From Algibacter miyuki (GTDB lineage: Bacteria; Bacteroidota; Bacteroidia; Flavobacteriales; Flavobacteriaceae), in the NCBI RefSeq assembly GCF_030409805.1, contig NZ_JAUFQP010000010.1, forward strand, positions 687,001-751,000: a DNA stretch of 64,000 nt. The letters are read 5' to 3'. Shown here piece by piece: positions 42,092 to 51,501 of this stretch. The position numbers were made by a program, and so were the translations under genes. Within the stretch, counting starts at the first letter, position 1. Each line of letters begins with the position of its first letter. The notes beneath the pieces were generated by a model. That model saw only the letters and a program-made list of their open reading frames with translations, made no database searches and was not told the origin of the DNA.

Positions 42092-43372
42092 ATGAGTAAA
42101 ACAGAAAAAATTGTAATTATTGGTGCTGGTTTCGCAGGACTAAGACTTGCACAAGACTTAATAAATCACCCAAATTACGAGGTGTATTTAATTGACAAGC
42201 AAAATTACCACCAATTTCAACCACTTATGTATCAAGTAGCCACGGCTAGGCTTGAACCTGCAAGTATTTCCTTTCCGTTACGAAAGGTTTTTCAAAAGGC
42301 AAAAAACGTAAGAATTAGAATTACAGAAGTAGCGGAAATTAATTTCGAAGACCAGTTTGTTAACACACCTATTGGCGATTTTGATTACGACCATTTGGTG
42401 ATTTCTATTGGTTGTACAACCAATTATTTTGGGAACGAAAACCTAAAGAATTTCGCTTACCCCATGAAAACTATTCCTGAAGCCATACAGCTTAGAAATA
42501 GAATTCTACAAACTTTTGAAAACGCGCTTAACACCACCGACCCCGAAAAACTTCAAACTTTACTAAATTTCGTCATTGTTGGTGGAGGCCCTACTGGTGT
42601 AGAGTTAGCAGGTGCTTTAGCAGAAATGAAACAACACATTTTACCTAAAGATTATCCTGATAAAGATTTCTCTAAACTAAAAATATATTTATTAGAAGGC
42701 AGTCCGAACACACTGAGTCCAATGAGTGAAGGCTCTCAAAAAATGTCTCAAAAGTATTTAGAAGAACTTGGTGTTTCCGTAGTTACAAATACCTTTGTTA
42801 AAGATTATGATGGCACCATTGTTACCCTAAATACAGGAAAAACAATAAACTCTAAAAATGTAATTTGGGCAGCAGGTGTAACCGGAAATGTTATTAAAGG
42901 TTTCCCTGAAACTTGTATTACTCGTGGCAATCGACTTATTGTTAATCGCCAAAACGAAGTTACTGGTTTAAAACATGTTTACGCCTTAGGAGATATTGCA
43001 TACATGGAAACTCCTAATTTCCCGAAAGGCCATGCACAAGTAGCGAGTGTAGCTTTGCAACAAGCTTCGCTTTTGGCCGAGAATTTAAACAGAAAAGTTA
43101 AAAACAAGCCTTTAAAAGATTACGAGTACACCGATAAAGGTTCTATGGCAACCATTGGAAAACGCAAAGCCGTTGTAGATTTGCCTAAATTTAGTTTCCA
43201 AGGACGTTTGGCCTGGTTTACCTGGATGTTTATTCACTTAATGCTCATTTTGAGTATCAAAAACAAACTTCTAATTTTCATGAATTGGATGATTAGTTAT
43301 TTTAATAACGACAGCACGTTACGAATTATAATGAAACCTGTTGCAACCAAAGTTAAAACCACAAAAGAATAA
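42092..43372 (+). CDS. ndh: Type II NADH dehydrogenase
   Basis: This flavoprotein (426 residues) oxidises NADH and reduces quinone without pumping protons. The FAD site is IVIIGAGFAGLRLAQDL, the NAD(P) site FVIVGGGPTGVELAGALAEM, and HVYALGDIA contacts FAD. KNYHQFQPLMYQVATARLEPASI is typical of NDH-2. The C-terminal part (WFTWMFIHLMLILSIKNKLLIFMNWMISYF) is amphipathic to hydrophobic and would attach it to the membrane. Its stop overlaps the trmL start by 1 bp. Confidence 0.93.
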   Translation: MSKTEKIVIIGAGFAGLRLAQDLINHPNYEVYLIDKQNYHQFQPLMYQVATARLEPASISFPLRKVFQKAKNVRIRITEVAEINFEDQFVNTPIGDFDYDHLVISIGCTTNYFGNENLKNFAYPMKTIPEAIQLRNRILQTFENALNTTDPEKLQTLLNFVIVGGGPTGVELAGALAEMKQHILPKDYPDKDFSKLKIYLLEGSPNTLSPMSEGSQKMSQKYLEELGVSVVTNTFVKDYDGTIVTLNTGKTINSKNVIWAAGVTGNVIKGFPETCITRGNRLIVNRQNEVTGLKHVYALGDIAYMETPNFPKGHAQVASVALQQASLLAENLNRKVKNKPLKDYEYTDKGSMATIGKRKAVVDLPKFSFQGRLAWFTWMFIHLMLILSIKNKLLIFMNWMISYFNNDSTLRIIMKPVATKVKTTKE

Positions 43373-43821
43373 TGCCGTTAAACATCGTTTTAGTTGAACC
43401 AGAAATCCCCAATAACACCGGAAACATAGGCCGTTTAGCTCTAGGATCGGGCTCACACTTACACCTTGTAAAGCCTTTTGGTTTTGAAATATCGGATGCG
43501 CGATTAAAACGTGCTGGATTAGATTATTGGAAACATCTTTCTATTACGTATTACGATAATATTGATGAATTCTTCAAAATTAATCATGATAAAAAAATGG
43601 CGTTTCTTTCTAGCCATGGTGAAAAAAAACATTGGGATATTCCTTTTGAAGACGATTTGTTTCTTGTTTTCGGAAAAGAATCGGTTGGTCTTCCAAAATG
43701 GATTAATGAAACTTACGCAAATCAGCTTTATAAAATCCCTCTGTATAGTGAACATGTGCGTAGTTTGAATATAGCGAATGCCGTCAGTATTGTAACTTAT
43801 GAAGGATTGAAACATCTTTAA
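43372..43821 (+). CDS. trmL: tRNA (cytidine/uridine-34) 2'-O-methyltransferase
   Basis: This SPOUT-class enzyme (149 residues) methylates the ribose at the wobble position of some leucine tRNAs using S-adenosylmethionine. The knot motifs are LVFGKESVGLPKWI and YSEHVRSLNIANAVSIVTYEGLKHL, and the N-terminus LNIVLVEPEIPNNTGNIGRLA is characteristic. The start overlaps the ndh stop (TAATG). Confidence 0.93.
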   Translation: MPLNIVLVEPEIPNNTGNIGRLALGSGSHLHLVKPFGFEISDARLKRAGLDYWKHLSITYYDNIDEFFKINHDKKMAFLSSHGEKKHWDIPFEDDLFLVFGKESVGLPKWINETYANQLYKIPLYSEHVRSLNIANAVSIVTYEGLKHL

Positions 43822-43894
43822 ATTTTCATATTTCGTTTAGGTCTAAATTCACCTTCAAACCAATTACTCTATATTTGCCCCACAAAACAGCAAA

Positions 43895-44860
43895 ATGGCT
43901 TCTACTTTACTTTCATCACCTTTACAAGGATTTACCGATTTCCGTTTTCGCAACGCCTTCCATCATTATTTTGGAGGTATCGACACCTTTTATGCGCCGT
44001 ATATTAGATTGAATGGAAAGTTGAAAATTAAACAATCGTATCAAAATGATTTACAACCGGAAAACAACACGACTTTAGAGGTTATTCCGCAAGTGATGAC
44101 GAACGATGCCGACGAGTTCATTTTTGTTGCCAAGTACGTACAGAGCTTAGGTTATAAAGAATTAAATTGGAATTTAGGTTGTCCTTACCCTATGGTGACA
44201 AAATCTGGTATGGGTTCAGGATTGATTTGTAATCCTAATAAAATTAACGACATTTTACACAAAGCCCATAACGAAACCGATATTTTGGTTTCCATGAAAA
44301 TGAGAATGGGTTATGAACATGCCGAAGAAATTCTAGATGCCTTTCCTATTTTAGACCAATATCCACTTAAAAACATTGCTATTCATGCCCGAATTGGAAA
44401 GCAACTTTACAAAGGCCCTGTAGATTTAGATGCTTTTGAAAAATGCATTAGTAGTACCAAACACAAATTATATTATAATGGTGATATTACTAGCGTTTCA
44501 ACATACAAAGCTATTGAAGAACGTTTCCCAAGTATCGATCATTTCATGATGGGACGTGGCTTAATTGCCGATCCATTTTTACCTAGTATGATAAAAAATA
44601 ATACTACGGAATACCCAAAGGATCGTTGGTCTATTTTTTCTGAATTCCATGATACTATTTATCAACAATACGACGCATATTTATCTGGACCAACACCTAT
44701 AAAAATGAAAATGCTTGGCTTTTGGGAATTCTTTTCTCAATCGACATCAAATCCGCAAAAAACTTACAAAGCCATAAAAAAGGCCACAAACCCCGTAAAA
44801 TACAGACAAGCTGTTGATAAAATTATAGCGACTGAAATAAAAGTTAAACGCGCGTTTTAA
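43895..44860 (+). CDS. tRNA-dihydrouridine synthase
   Basis: This FMN-dependent TIM-barrel enzyme (321 residues) reduces uridine in tRNA D-loops. It shows SSPLQGFTDFRFRNAF at the N-terminus, the catalytic Cys in ELNWNLGCPYPMVTKSGMGSGLI, VSMKMRMGY, IAIHARIGKQLYKGPVD and MMGRGLIADPFLP. The exact target uridine cannot be told, so I give no symbol. It is separated from trmL by 73 bp on the same strand. Confidence 0.92.
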   Translation: MASTLLSSPLQGFTDFRFRNAFHHYFGGIDTFYAPYIRLNGKLKIKQSYQNDLQPENNTTLEVIPQVMTNDADEFIFVAKYVQSLGYKELNWNLGCPYPMVTKSGMGSGLICNPNKINDILHKAHNETDILVSMKMRMGYEHAEEILDAFPILDQYPLKNIAIHARIGKQLYKGPVDLDAFEKCISSTKHKLYYNGDITSVSTYKAIEERFPSIDHFMMGRGLIADPFLPSMIKNNTTEYPKDRWSIFSEFHDTIYQQYDAYLSGPTPIKMKMLGFWEFFSQSTSNPQKTYKAIKKATNPVKYRQAVDKIIATEIKVKRAF

Positions 44861-45092
44861 ATTTTACTGTAATATAGTTAATACCACTTCCATAGTATTT
44901 GATTCTTAAATATCTTCCTTCTAAACAAAGAGAGGTTAAACTTACACTTCTTACCTGCTATAAACCTATTGTTAAAGTATTACAAAGCAACCTAACACCT
45001 TAGTAAACACTTAAAAACCAAATAATTACAACTAAACACCTTTTAATTACATTTTGACGGTTTTAATTTGAACAGATAAAATTAAAATTTAC

Positions 45093-45119
45093 ATTGGTTT
45101 ACCAATCTGGGAAACCAAT
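45093..45119 (+). promoter_or_regulatory. Dyad upstream of the alginate lyase
   Basis: ATTGGTTT (45093-45100) and AAACCAAT (45112-45119) are perfect 8-bp inverted arms separated by 11 nt, 26 bp before the ATG. The spacing fits a GntR- or LacI-type operator. No alginate regulator is encoded nearby. Confidence 0.5.
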
Positions 45120-45145
45120 TAATTAACCATTAAAACTAAACTAAA

Positions 45146-47743
45146 ATGCCATTAAGAACTACCCTCAGCATGCTTTCTTGTTTTAAACCTTTTCGTTCAA
45201 AAGCAGTCTTTATTGTATTAATTTTCAGCTGTAACCTCCAAGTTTTGGCGCAAACATTTACCGATGCAGAAGATCTAGTAGATGCCGTAAACGCCAGTAC
45301 CAATGGTGGTACTTTTATTGTTAAAAACGGAACTTACAATGATTTTGAAGCCACGTTTGAAGTCATGGCCACAGCGGTCACCCCCATTATTATTAAGGCT
45401 GAAACTGTTGGCGGTGTAACCTTAACAGGCGAATCGCATTTTGTTTTTAAAAAATCGGCTCACATTACTTTAGAAGGTTTTGTGATTGACGGTGTTGGCG
45501 ATAATTCTTTAATAAAATTAGAAGGCTGTAACAACATTCGAATTACAAGAAATATTTTTGAGTTAGTTACTGAAGAATCTATTAAATGGGTTTATATCGG
45601 CGGCGTTTATAACGACAACACTAAACCATTTGTTTACCCAAGCCATAACAACAGAATAGACCATAATATATTTCAGAATAAAACTACGCCAGGTCATTAC
45701 ATTACGATAGATGGCACCACAGATTCTAACGATGTAGCCTACCAATCACAATACGACAGAATAGACCACAATCATTTTAAAAATAATGGACCAAGAGCTG
45801 TTAACGAACAAGAATCTATTAGAATTGGTTGGAGCGAAATGTCACAATCAAGCGGCTATACAATCGTCGAATTTAATTTATTTGAAGATTGCGACGGCGA
45901 CCCTGAAATTGTTTCTATAAAATCGTCGGACAATACGGTGCGCCATAATACTTTTAAAAGCAGTTATGGCACACTATCTTTTAGACACGGAAATAACAAC
46001 AGAGCAGAAGGCAATTACTTTTTCGGCAACGGAAAGGCCATAACCACATCTCCTGATGGCGCTACATTATACACCGGAGGCATACGTATTTACGGCAAAA
46101 ACCAAGTAATTATTAACAATTACATGGAAGGTTTAACTGGCACCCGTTGGGATGCACCAATTACCTTAACTCTAGGCGACGCTATTGATGGGCAAAGCAG
46201 CAGTTTGTCAAAACATTTTAGAGCAGAAAACGTATTAATTGCATACAACACTTTGGTGAATAACAGCCATGGTATTGAAATTGGTTACGACAACAACAAT
46301 GCGTATTCTAAAGATTTAGAAAACATAACCATTGCAAACAATTTAATTACAGGATCGGAAAATGCTTTAGTTGAAATTGTAGATACCGATAACGACCAAG
46401 GCGATAACATTACTTGGAAAAACAACCTATTTTTCCCAAAAGATAACGCTGTACTTTTAGCTGGAGCAACATCAACAAGTTTTGATATGAGCGAAGTGGT
46501 TAATGAAAACCCTAATATTATTTTTGATGCAGATTCTGGGACTTGGAAAACCTCCGCAACCACCCCATTATATAGCAATGGTGTTACTAACGAATCTATT
46601 TCCGAAGATATTGAAGGACAAATGAGACCGACAAGTAGTAATCCTGGAGCCGATCATTTTAGCACAGAAAGCATAAGATACAAACCTTTAAACTCCACTG
46701 ATGTTGGACCAGATGCTTATGAAATTGATGATACTTCAGAAAGCTTATATCTTTCATCAATAGCACCGTTTCCTGCTTCGGAAGCGTCTCAAAATGTAAC
46801 TATTACATCTAATGTAGATTGGACTGTAAACAACTCAACCAATTGGGTTTCTGTAACACCAACAAGCGGCAGCAATAACGGAAGTATTGAAATTTCCGTT
46901 CTACAAAACCCAACATTTTCAACGCGCTCAACACAAATCACTATTGAAGGTGGTAACATTTCAAGAACGTTAGAAATTATACAAGGTCCTGCAGACCCAA
47001 AAGATGGGCTCATTTTAATTAACGACCAATCGAGCAACGATAACGTTAGCATACATTATGTTTTTGCTGAAGAAATTACAGATACGAAAAACAATATTGC
47101 CGCACATTCATTAGATAAAAATTTTGACACCCAATGGTCGGGAAAAAATATTGATGGTGAACCTGGTGAAATTATTTTCGATTTAGGAGGAACATATAAC
47201 CTACAACTTATAGATTATGCTAGCACCAATGGGAAACGCTATGAGTTTCAAATATGGACATCAACAACAGGAACTGCTGAGGCCGATTTCTCAAATGCCT
47301 TTCCAGGTGAAAGTAATTTAGTTTGCGAAACCAATAATGATGTTTTCACTAGCTACAAACTCCCACAAGTAGCTGTAGGTACGAAATATGTCAAAATAAT
47401 TGGTTTCGGTCAACCAGATCGTCCAAGTGATTGGAATACCATTTCAGAAATTGAGTTTTATAGCACCGTAAGCCTATCAACTTCAAGCGAGCCGTTACAA
47501 ACTCGTATCCTATTATATCCTGTCCCTACTAAAAATCAACTTCATATTAAGTCGTTAGATACTCCTGTAAAAAACATCAAAATTTATGGCGTAGATGGCC
47601 GCCTTGTTTTAAATCAAGATGTAAAAATGACCTCTTCAGAAGCGACAATTAATACATCAACCCTGAAAAATGGTGCTTATATTATTAATTTAACGAACGA
47701 GAATAGCCTAAATCATTCAGAAATATTTATTATTTCACAGTAA
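45146..47743 (+). CDS. Secreted PL6 alginate lyase with BACON, discoidin-like and T9SS domains
   Basis: The 865-residue protein has a signal peptide with a long basic N-region (cleavage after VLAQ, about residue 36) and a right-handed beta-helix of polysaccharide lyase family 6 (about 40-520). The family core EIVSIKSSDNTVRHNTF ... GTLSFRHGNNNRAEGNYFFG holds the catalytic Lys and Arg. A BACON domain follows (about 545-615), then a discoidin (F5/8 type C)-like domain (about 630-780) and a C-terminal type IX sorting domain (YPVPTKNQLHIKSL ... GAYIINL). It would be exported, cell-surface attached or released, and degrade mannuronate-containing alginate. It is not part of a visible PUL: no SusC/SusD or other alginate genes are near. 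Confidence 0.93.
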   Translation: MPLRTTLSMLSCFKPFRSKAVFIVLIFSCNLQVLAQTFTDAEDLVDAVNASTNGGTFIVKNGTYNDFEATFEVMATAVTPIIIKAETVGGVTLTGESHFVFKKSAHITLEGFVIDGVGDNSLIKLEGCNNIRITRNIFELVTEESIKWVYIGGVYNDNTKPFVYPSHNNRIDHNIFQNKTTPGHYITIDGTTDSNDVAYQSQYDRIDHNHFKNNGPRAVNEQESIRIGWSEMSQSSGYTIVEFNLFEDCDGDPEIVSIKSSDNTVRHNTFKSSYGTLSFRHGNNNRAEGNYFFGNGKAITTSPDGATLYTGGIRIYGKNQVIINNYMEGLTGTRWDAPITLTLGDAIDGQSSSLSKHFRAENVLIAYNTLVNNSHGIEIGYDNNNAYSKDLENITIANNLITGSENALVEIVDTDNDQGDNITWKNNLFFPKDNAVLLAGATSTSFDMSEVVNENPNIIFDADSGTWKTSATTPLYSNGVTNESISEDIEGQMRPTSSNPGADHFSTESIRYKPLNSTDVGPDAYEIDDTSESLYLSSIAPFPASEASQNVTITSNVDWTVNNSTNWVSVTPTSGSNNGSIEISVLQNPTFSTRSTQITIEGGNISRTLEIIQGPADPKDGLILINDQSSNDNVSIHYVFAEEITDTKNNIAAHSLDKNFDTQWSGKNIDGEPGEIIFDLGGTYNLQLIDYASTNGKRYEFQIWTSTTGTAEADFSNAFPGESNLVCETNNDVFTSYKLPQVAVGTKYVKIIGFGQPDRPSDWNTISEIEFYSTVSLSTSSEPLQTRILLYPVPTKNQLHIKSLDTPVKNIKIYGVDGRLVLNQDVKMTSSEATINTSTLKNGAYIINLTNENSLNHSEIFIISQ

Positions 47744-47837
47744 ATAATAAAAAATTCAAAAAAAATTAACAAGTCATTAAACCTTTTCGAAAAAACAGAG
47801 TCAAAGAAAGCAGTTCAAACCATTAAAAACAAAACAA

Positions 47838-48152
47838 ATGATATCAAAAACTTTAAAATTCGGAATAGTTGTAGTGGCCTTATGTGCCTTTTCAGTAACA
47901 AACGCACAAGACAGAAAGAAGCCAGACCCAGAAAAAATGTTTGCTTCTTATGACGCTGATGAAGACAAATTAATTTCTTTAGATGAATACAAATCTAAAA
48001 AACGTAAAAAAGAAATGGAAGCTGACGTATTAGAAAAACGTTTTGCTAAAATGGACGAAAACAGCGATGGATCGGTTACTTTAGAAGAATTTAAAGCATC
48101 AATGAACAACCAAAAAGGTAAAGGAAAAGGAAAAGGTAAGAAAAAAGAATAA
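47838..48152 (+). CDS. Exported EF-hand protein
   Basis: The 104-residue product has a signal peptide (GIVVVALCAFSVTNAQ) and two canonical EF-hand loops, DADEDKLISLDE and DENSDGSVTLEE, both with Asp at 1, 3 and 5 or equivalent and Glu at 12. The C-terminus is a Lys/Gly tail (NNQKGKGKGKGKKKE). It probably binds calcium outside the cytoplasm; a partner is unknown. It starts 94 bp after the alginate lyase stop and ends before a terminator, so it may share the lyase transcript. Confidence 0.85.
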   Translation: MISKTLKFGIVVVALCAFSVTNAQDRKKPDPEKMFASYDADEDKLISLDEYKSKKRKKEMEADVLEKRFAKMDENSDGSVTLEEFKASMNNQKGKGKGKGKKKE

Positions 48153-48180
48153 TCCGCAATAATTACCCTATAATTTTAAG

Positions 48181-48210
48181 AAAAGACAACTCTCAAGGTT
48201 GTCTTTTTTT
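48181..48210 (+). terminator. Intrinsic terminator after the EF-hand gene
   Basis: AAAAGACAAC (48181-48190) pairs with GTTGTCTTTT (48198-48207) around a 7-nt loop, followed by a T-run. Confidence 0.92.
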
Positions 48211-48291
48211 TGTGAATTAATTAATAACATCTTCCATTTTTATTCCTAATAATTAATCGTATTTTTACCGCTAATAAATTCAAATTATTTA

Positions 48292-49056
48292 ATGGGTAAA
48301 ATCATCGCAATTGCTAACCAAAAAGGAGGTGTTGGAAAAACAACCACATCGGTAAACTTAGCAGCATCCTTAGGGGTATTAGAAAAAAAAGTATTGCTTA
48401 TTGATGCTGACCCTCAAGCCAATGCCAGTTCAGGAATAGGCATAGATGTAGAATCTGTAGAGATTGGAACTTACCAAATTTTAGAGCATTCTAACACGGC
48501 AAGAGAGGCCATTATGAAAACTGATACGCCGAATTTAGATATCATTCCGGCTCATATCGACCTGGTAGCCATAGAAATAGAACTTGTTGATAAAGACGAG
48601 CGCGAGTATATGATGAAAAAATCGTTACAAGAAATTAAAGACGATTACGATTATATTTTAATTGATTGTGCGCCATCATTAGGCCTACTAACATTAAATG
48701 CTTTAACGGCTGCCGATTCAGTAATTATCCCAATTCAATGTGAATATTTTGCGTTGGAAGGCTTAGGAAAACTATTAAACACTATAAAAAGTGTTCAGAA
48801 AATACATAACCCAGATTTAGACATCGAAGGGTTACTTTTAACTATGTACGATTCACGTTTACGACTTTCAAACCAAGTGGTAGAAGAAGTTCAGAAACAT
48901 TTTAACGATATGGTTTTTAAAACCATAATACAAAGAAACGTACGATTAAGCGAAGCGCCAAGTTATGGCGAAAGCATTATTAACTACGATGCCAGTAGTA
49001 AAGGTGCCACAAATTACCTGAGTTTGGCAAGAGAAGTTATCACTAAAAATGAATAA
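48292..49056 (+). CDS. parA: Chromosome-partitioning ATPase ParA
   Basis: This Walker-type ATPase (254 residues) moves the origin region of the chromosome together with ParB. The deviant Walker A is KGGVGKTT (11-18), the Walker B region is YDYILIDCAPSLG, and switch I DADPQANASSG is present. It is followed 2 bp later by parB, as in most chromosomal par loci. I did not find a parS palindrome in or near the pair. Confidence 0.97.
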   Translation: MGKIIAIANQKGGVGKTTTSVNLAASLGVLEKKVLLIDADPQANASSGIGIDVESVEIGTYQILEHSNTAREAIMKTDTPNLDIIPAHIDLVAIEIELVDKDEREYMMKKSLQEIKDDYDYILIDCAPSLGLLTLNALTAADSVIIPIQCEYFALEGLGKLLNTIKSVQKIHNPDLDIEGLLLTMYDSRLRLSNQVVEEVQKHFNDMVFKTIIQRNVRLSEAPSYGESIINYDASSKGATNYLSLAREVITKNE

Positions 49057-49058
49057 TT

Positions 49059-49973
49059 ATGGCTAAGGCAACAAAAAAACAAGCTTTAGGACGAGGTTTA
49101 TCGGCTCTTTTACAAGATCCGACTAACGATATACAATCGGCAGAAGATAAAAATGCAGATAAAGTTATTGGAAATATTGTCGATTTAGACATTGATTATA
49201 TTGAAGTTAACCCTTTTCAGCCTCGTACTAATTTCAGTGAAGAATCATTACGAGAATTAGCCTCTTCTATTAAAGAACTAGGCATTATCCAGCCTATAAC
49301 GGTTCGAAAATTAGGTTTAAACAAATACCAATTGGTATCTGGAGAACGCCGTTTTAGAGCTTCTAAATTATTAGGTTTAGAAACCATTACGGCTTACGTT
49401 AGAATTGCAAACGATCAAGAATCGCTAGAAATGGCCTTGGTTGAAAACATTCAACGTCAAGATTTAGACCCGATTGAAATTGCCCTTTCATACCAAAGAT
49501 TAATAGACGAAATAAATTTAACGCAAGAGCAAATGAGCGAGCGCGTTGGAAAAAAACGTTCTACCATTGCCAATTATTTGCGTTTGCTAAAGTTAGATCC
49601 TATTATCCAAACTGGAATGCGAGACGGTTTTATTTCTATGGGACATGGGCGTGCTTTAATTACTATTGAAGACCAATCGATTCAACTAGATATTTACGAA
49701 AAAATTCTTTCTAACAAATTATCGGTTAGAGATACAGAAGTTTTAGTTCGCAATTATAACAATAATGAAACGGTTGAAGCTCCTATAAAAAAGGAAGCTG
49801 CACCGAGTATGCCAAATTTTGTTAAAACAGGTATTAACTCGTTTTCGGAATACTTTGGACATAAAATTGACGTTAAAGTCTCTAAAAACGGAAAGGGAAA
49901 AATTACAATCCCATTTCATTCCGAAGAAGATTTTAACCGTATTAAAAAATTAGTTGAAGGTGATTCAAAATAA
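49059..49973 (+). CDS. parB: Chromosome-partitioning protein ParB
   Basis: The 304-residue protein binds parS and spreads along DNA. The N-terminus ALGRGLSALLQD is the ParA-interacting motif. The CTP-binding boxes ISVNPFQPR-type (EVNPFQPRTNF) and SGERRFRASKLLGL are present, with the helix-turn-helix in LTQEQMSERVGKKRSTIANYLRLLKL and the dimerisation region at the C-terminus (SEYFGHKIDVKVSKNGKGKITIPF). The DUF5683 gene overlaps its end by about 14 bp. Confidence 0.97.
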   Translation: MAKATKKQALGRGLSALLQDPTNDIQSAEDKNADKVIGNIVDLDIDYIEVNPFQPRTNFSEESLRELASSIKELGIIQPITVRKLGLNKYQLVSGERRFRASKLLGLETITAYVRIANDQESLEMALVENIQRQDLDPIEIALSYQRLIDEINLTQEQMSERVGKKRSTIANYLRLLKLDPIIQTGMRDGFISMGHGRALITIEDQSIQLDIYEKILSNKLSVRDTEVLVRNYNNNETVEAPIKKEAAPSMPNFVKTGINSFSEYFGHKIDVKVSKNGKGKITIPFHSEEDFNRIKKLVEGDSK

Positions 49974-50610
49974 ATTTAAAACATTTCTAACAACCATATT
50001 ATGCACACTTCTGTGTTGTTTTTCTTTATTCGCACAAGATAAACCACAAGAAGAAGCGAAAGAAGAGGAAAACGAAGCAGTGCTACTTCCGGAAGGCGTG
50101 GTTATAGATTCTATTATTCAAATCACGGAACCTTTCGATGCCTTAAGACCAGCAAAAGCAGCCTTTTATTCGGCTATTTTACCAGGTTTAGGGCAAGCTT
50201 ACAATAAAAAATATTGGAAAATCCCCATCGTATATGCTGCACTTGGCACCGGTGTTTATTTTTACATTAACAATAACAACGAATACAACCGCTTTCGCGA
50301 TGCTTATAAAAGTCGTTTAGCAGGTTTTGAAACCGATGAATTCTATTTCAGTGCGGCCGGCGAAAAACTAGACGATCCGCGTGTGAGCACAGAACGTTTG
50401 GAAACCGCTCAAGAATTTTACAAAAAAAACAAAGAAATATCTTTACTTGTGCTTGTTGGCATGTATGCTTTAAACATCATAGAAGCCAATGTAAATGCGC
50501 ATTTACTTCAATATAATGTCGATGAAAATTTATCATTGGCACCACACTACAAATTCAATGAAATTGACGCAAAAAGCGACATTGGATTAACTTTAAATTT
50601 CAAATTTTAA
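49960..50610 (+). CDS. DUF5683 membrane protein
   Basis: The 216-residue product has an export signal (FKTFLTTILCTLLCCFSLFAQ) and the DUF5683 core: PAKAAFYSAILPGLGQAYNKKYWKIPIVYAALGTGVYFYI with a second hydrophobic segment in ISLLVLVGMYALNIIEANVNAHLL. Its role is unknown, but it regularly follows parB in flavobacteria. No ATG exists near the start. GTG at 49960 is chosen, overlapping parB by 14 bp; a TTG two codons upstream is possible. Translation is probably coupled to parB. Confidence 0.8.
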   Translation: MIQNKFKTFLTTILCTLLCCFSLFAQDKPQEEAKEEENEAVLLPEGVVIDSIIQITEPFDALRPAKAAFYSAILPGLGQAYNKKYWKIPIVYAALGTGVYFYINNNNEYNRFRDAYKSRLAGFETDEFYFSAAGEKLDDPRVSTERLETAQEFYKKNKEISLLVLVGMYALNIIEANVNAHLLQYNVDENLSLAPHYKFNEIDAKSDIGLTLNFKF

Positions 50611-50611
50611 T

Positions 50612-51316
50612 ATGAATATTGCTTTACTCGGATACGGGAGAATGGGACAAACCATTGAACAAATTGCTATTAAACGCGGCCATACTATTGTTTTAAAGGT
50701 TGATAAAGAAGATAAAGATTATGATATTTCAAAAGCCGATGTTGCTATAGATTTTAGTATTCCAAACGTCGCATTTCAAAATATTTCTAATTGCTTAAAC
50801 AACAATGTTCCCGTAATTTCAGGAACCACAGGTTGGTTAGAAAACTACGATAATGCCGTGGCCTTATGCGAAGAGAAAAAGGGAGCTTTTATTTATGCTT
50901 CAAATTTTAGTTTAGGCGTTAACATCTTTTTTGAGTTGAACAAAACTTTAGCCAAAATGATGAGTACTTTAAAAGAGTACAATGTTTCTATGGAAGAAAT
51001 TCATCATACTAAAAAATTAGATGCCCCGAGCGGAACAGCCATTACTTTAGCCGAAGGTATCATCGCTAATAACCCAAATTACGAAGGTTGGTTGCTTGAT
51101 GATAAAGCAGACAAAAAATTACCTATAGTTGCCAAACGTATCGAGGATGTTCCTGGCACGCACACGGTAACTTACGAAAGTGAAGTAGACACCATAACAA
51201 TAGATCATGTAGCACATAACAGACAAGGTTTTGCTCTTGGTGCTGTAATTGCAGCCGAATGGATTGTTGGAAAAGCAGGCGTTTTCACCATGAACGATGT
51301 GTTAAACATTGGTTAA
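50612..51316 (+). CDS. dapB: 4-hydroxy-tetrahydrodipicolinate reductase
   Basis: The enzyme (234 residues) makes tetrahydrodipicolinate for lysine and cell-wall synthesis. It begins with a nucleotide loop ALLGYGRMGQTIE and shows ISGTTGW, YASNFSLGVNIFFELN, HHTKKLDAPSGTAITLAE (catalytic His and Lys), and TYESEVDTITIDHVAHNRQGFALGAV. It is slightly shorter than the enteric form, usual for Bacteroidota. It starts 1 bp after the DUF5683 stop, extending the par operon. Confidence 0.95.
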   Translation: MNIALLGYGRMGQTIEQIAIKRGHTIVLKVDKEDKDYDISKADVAIDFSIPNVAFQNISNCLNNNVPVISGTTGWLENYDNAVALCEEKKGAFIYASNFSLGVNIFFELNKTLAKMMSTLKEYNVSMEEIHHTKKLDAPSGTAITLAEGIIANNPNYEGWLLDDKADKKLPIVAKRIEDVPGTHTVTYESEVDTITIDHVAHNRQGFALGAVIAAEWIVGKAGVFTMNDVLNIG

Positions 51317-51501
51317 AAAACAACATTTATGTAACGCTAAACCGGGTTTAGCAACTTATACCCAATGAATTTTAGTAAGATTGATAATTATTAAGTTTTG
51401 CATTTTTTAGTTTCTTCAGAATTAAAAATATAATAAAACCGAACGTCATCAATTATATAAAATTTCATTTTGTATTCATCAATAAATAAAATTTTAGGAT
51501 T

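Noticed and set aside
48200..51500. parS site expected near parA-parB
   Set aside because: No TGTTCCACGTGGAACA-like palindrome was found by eye in this stretch.
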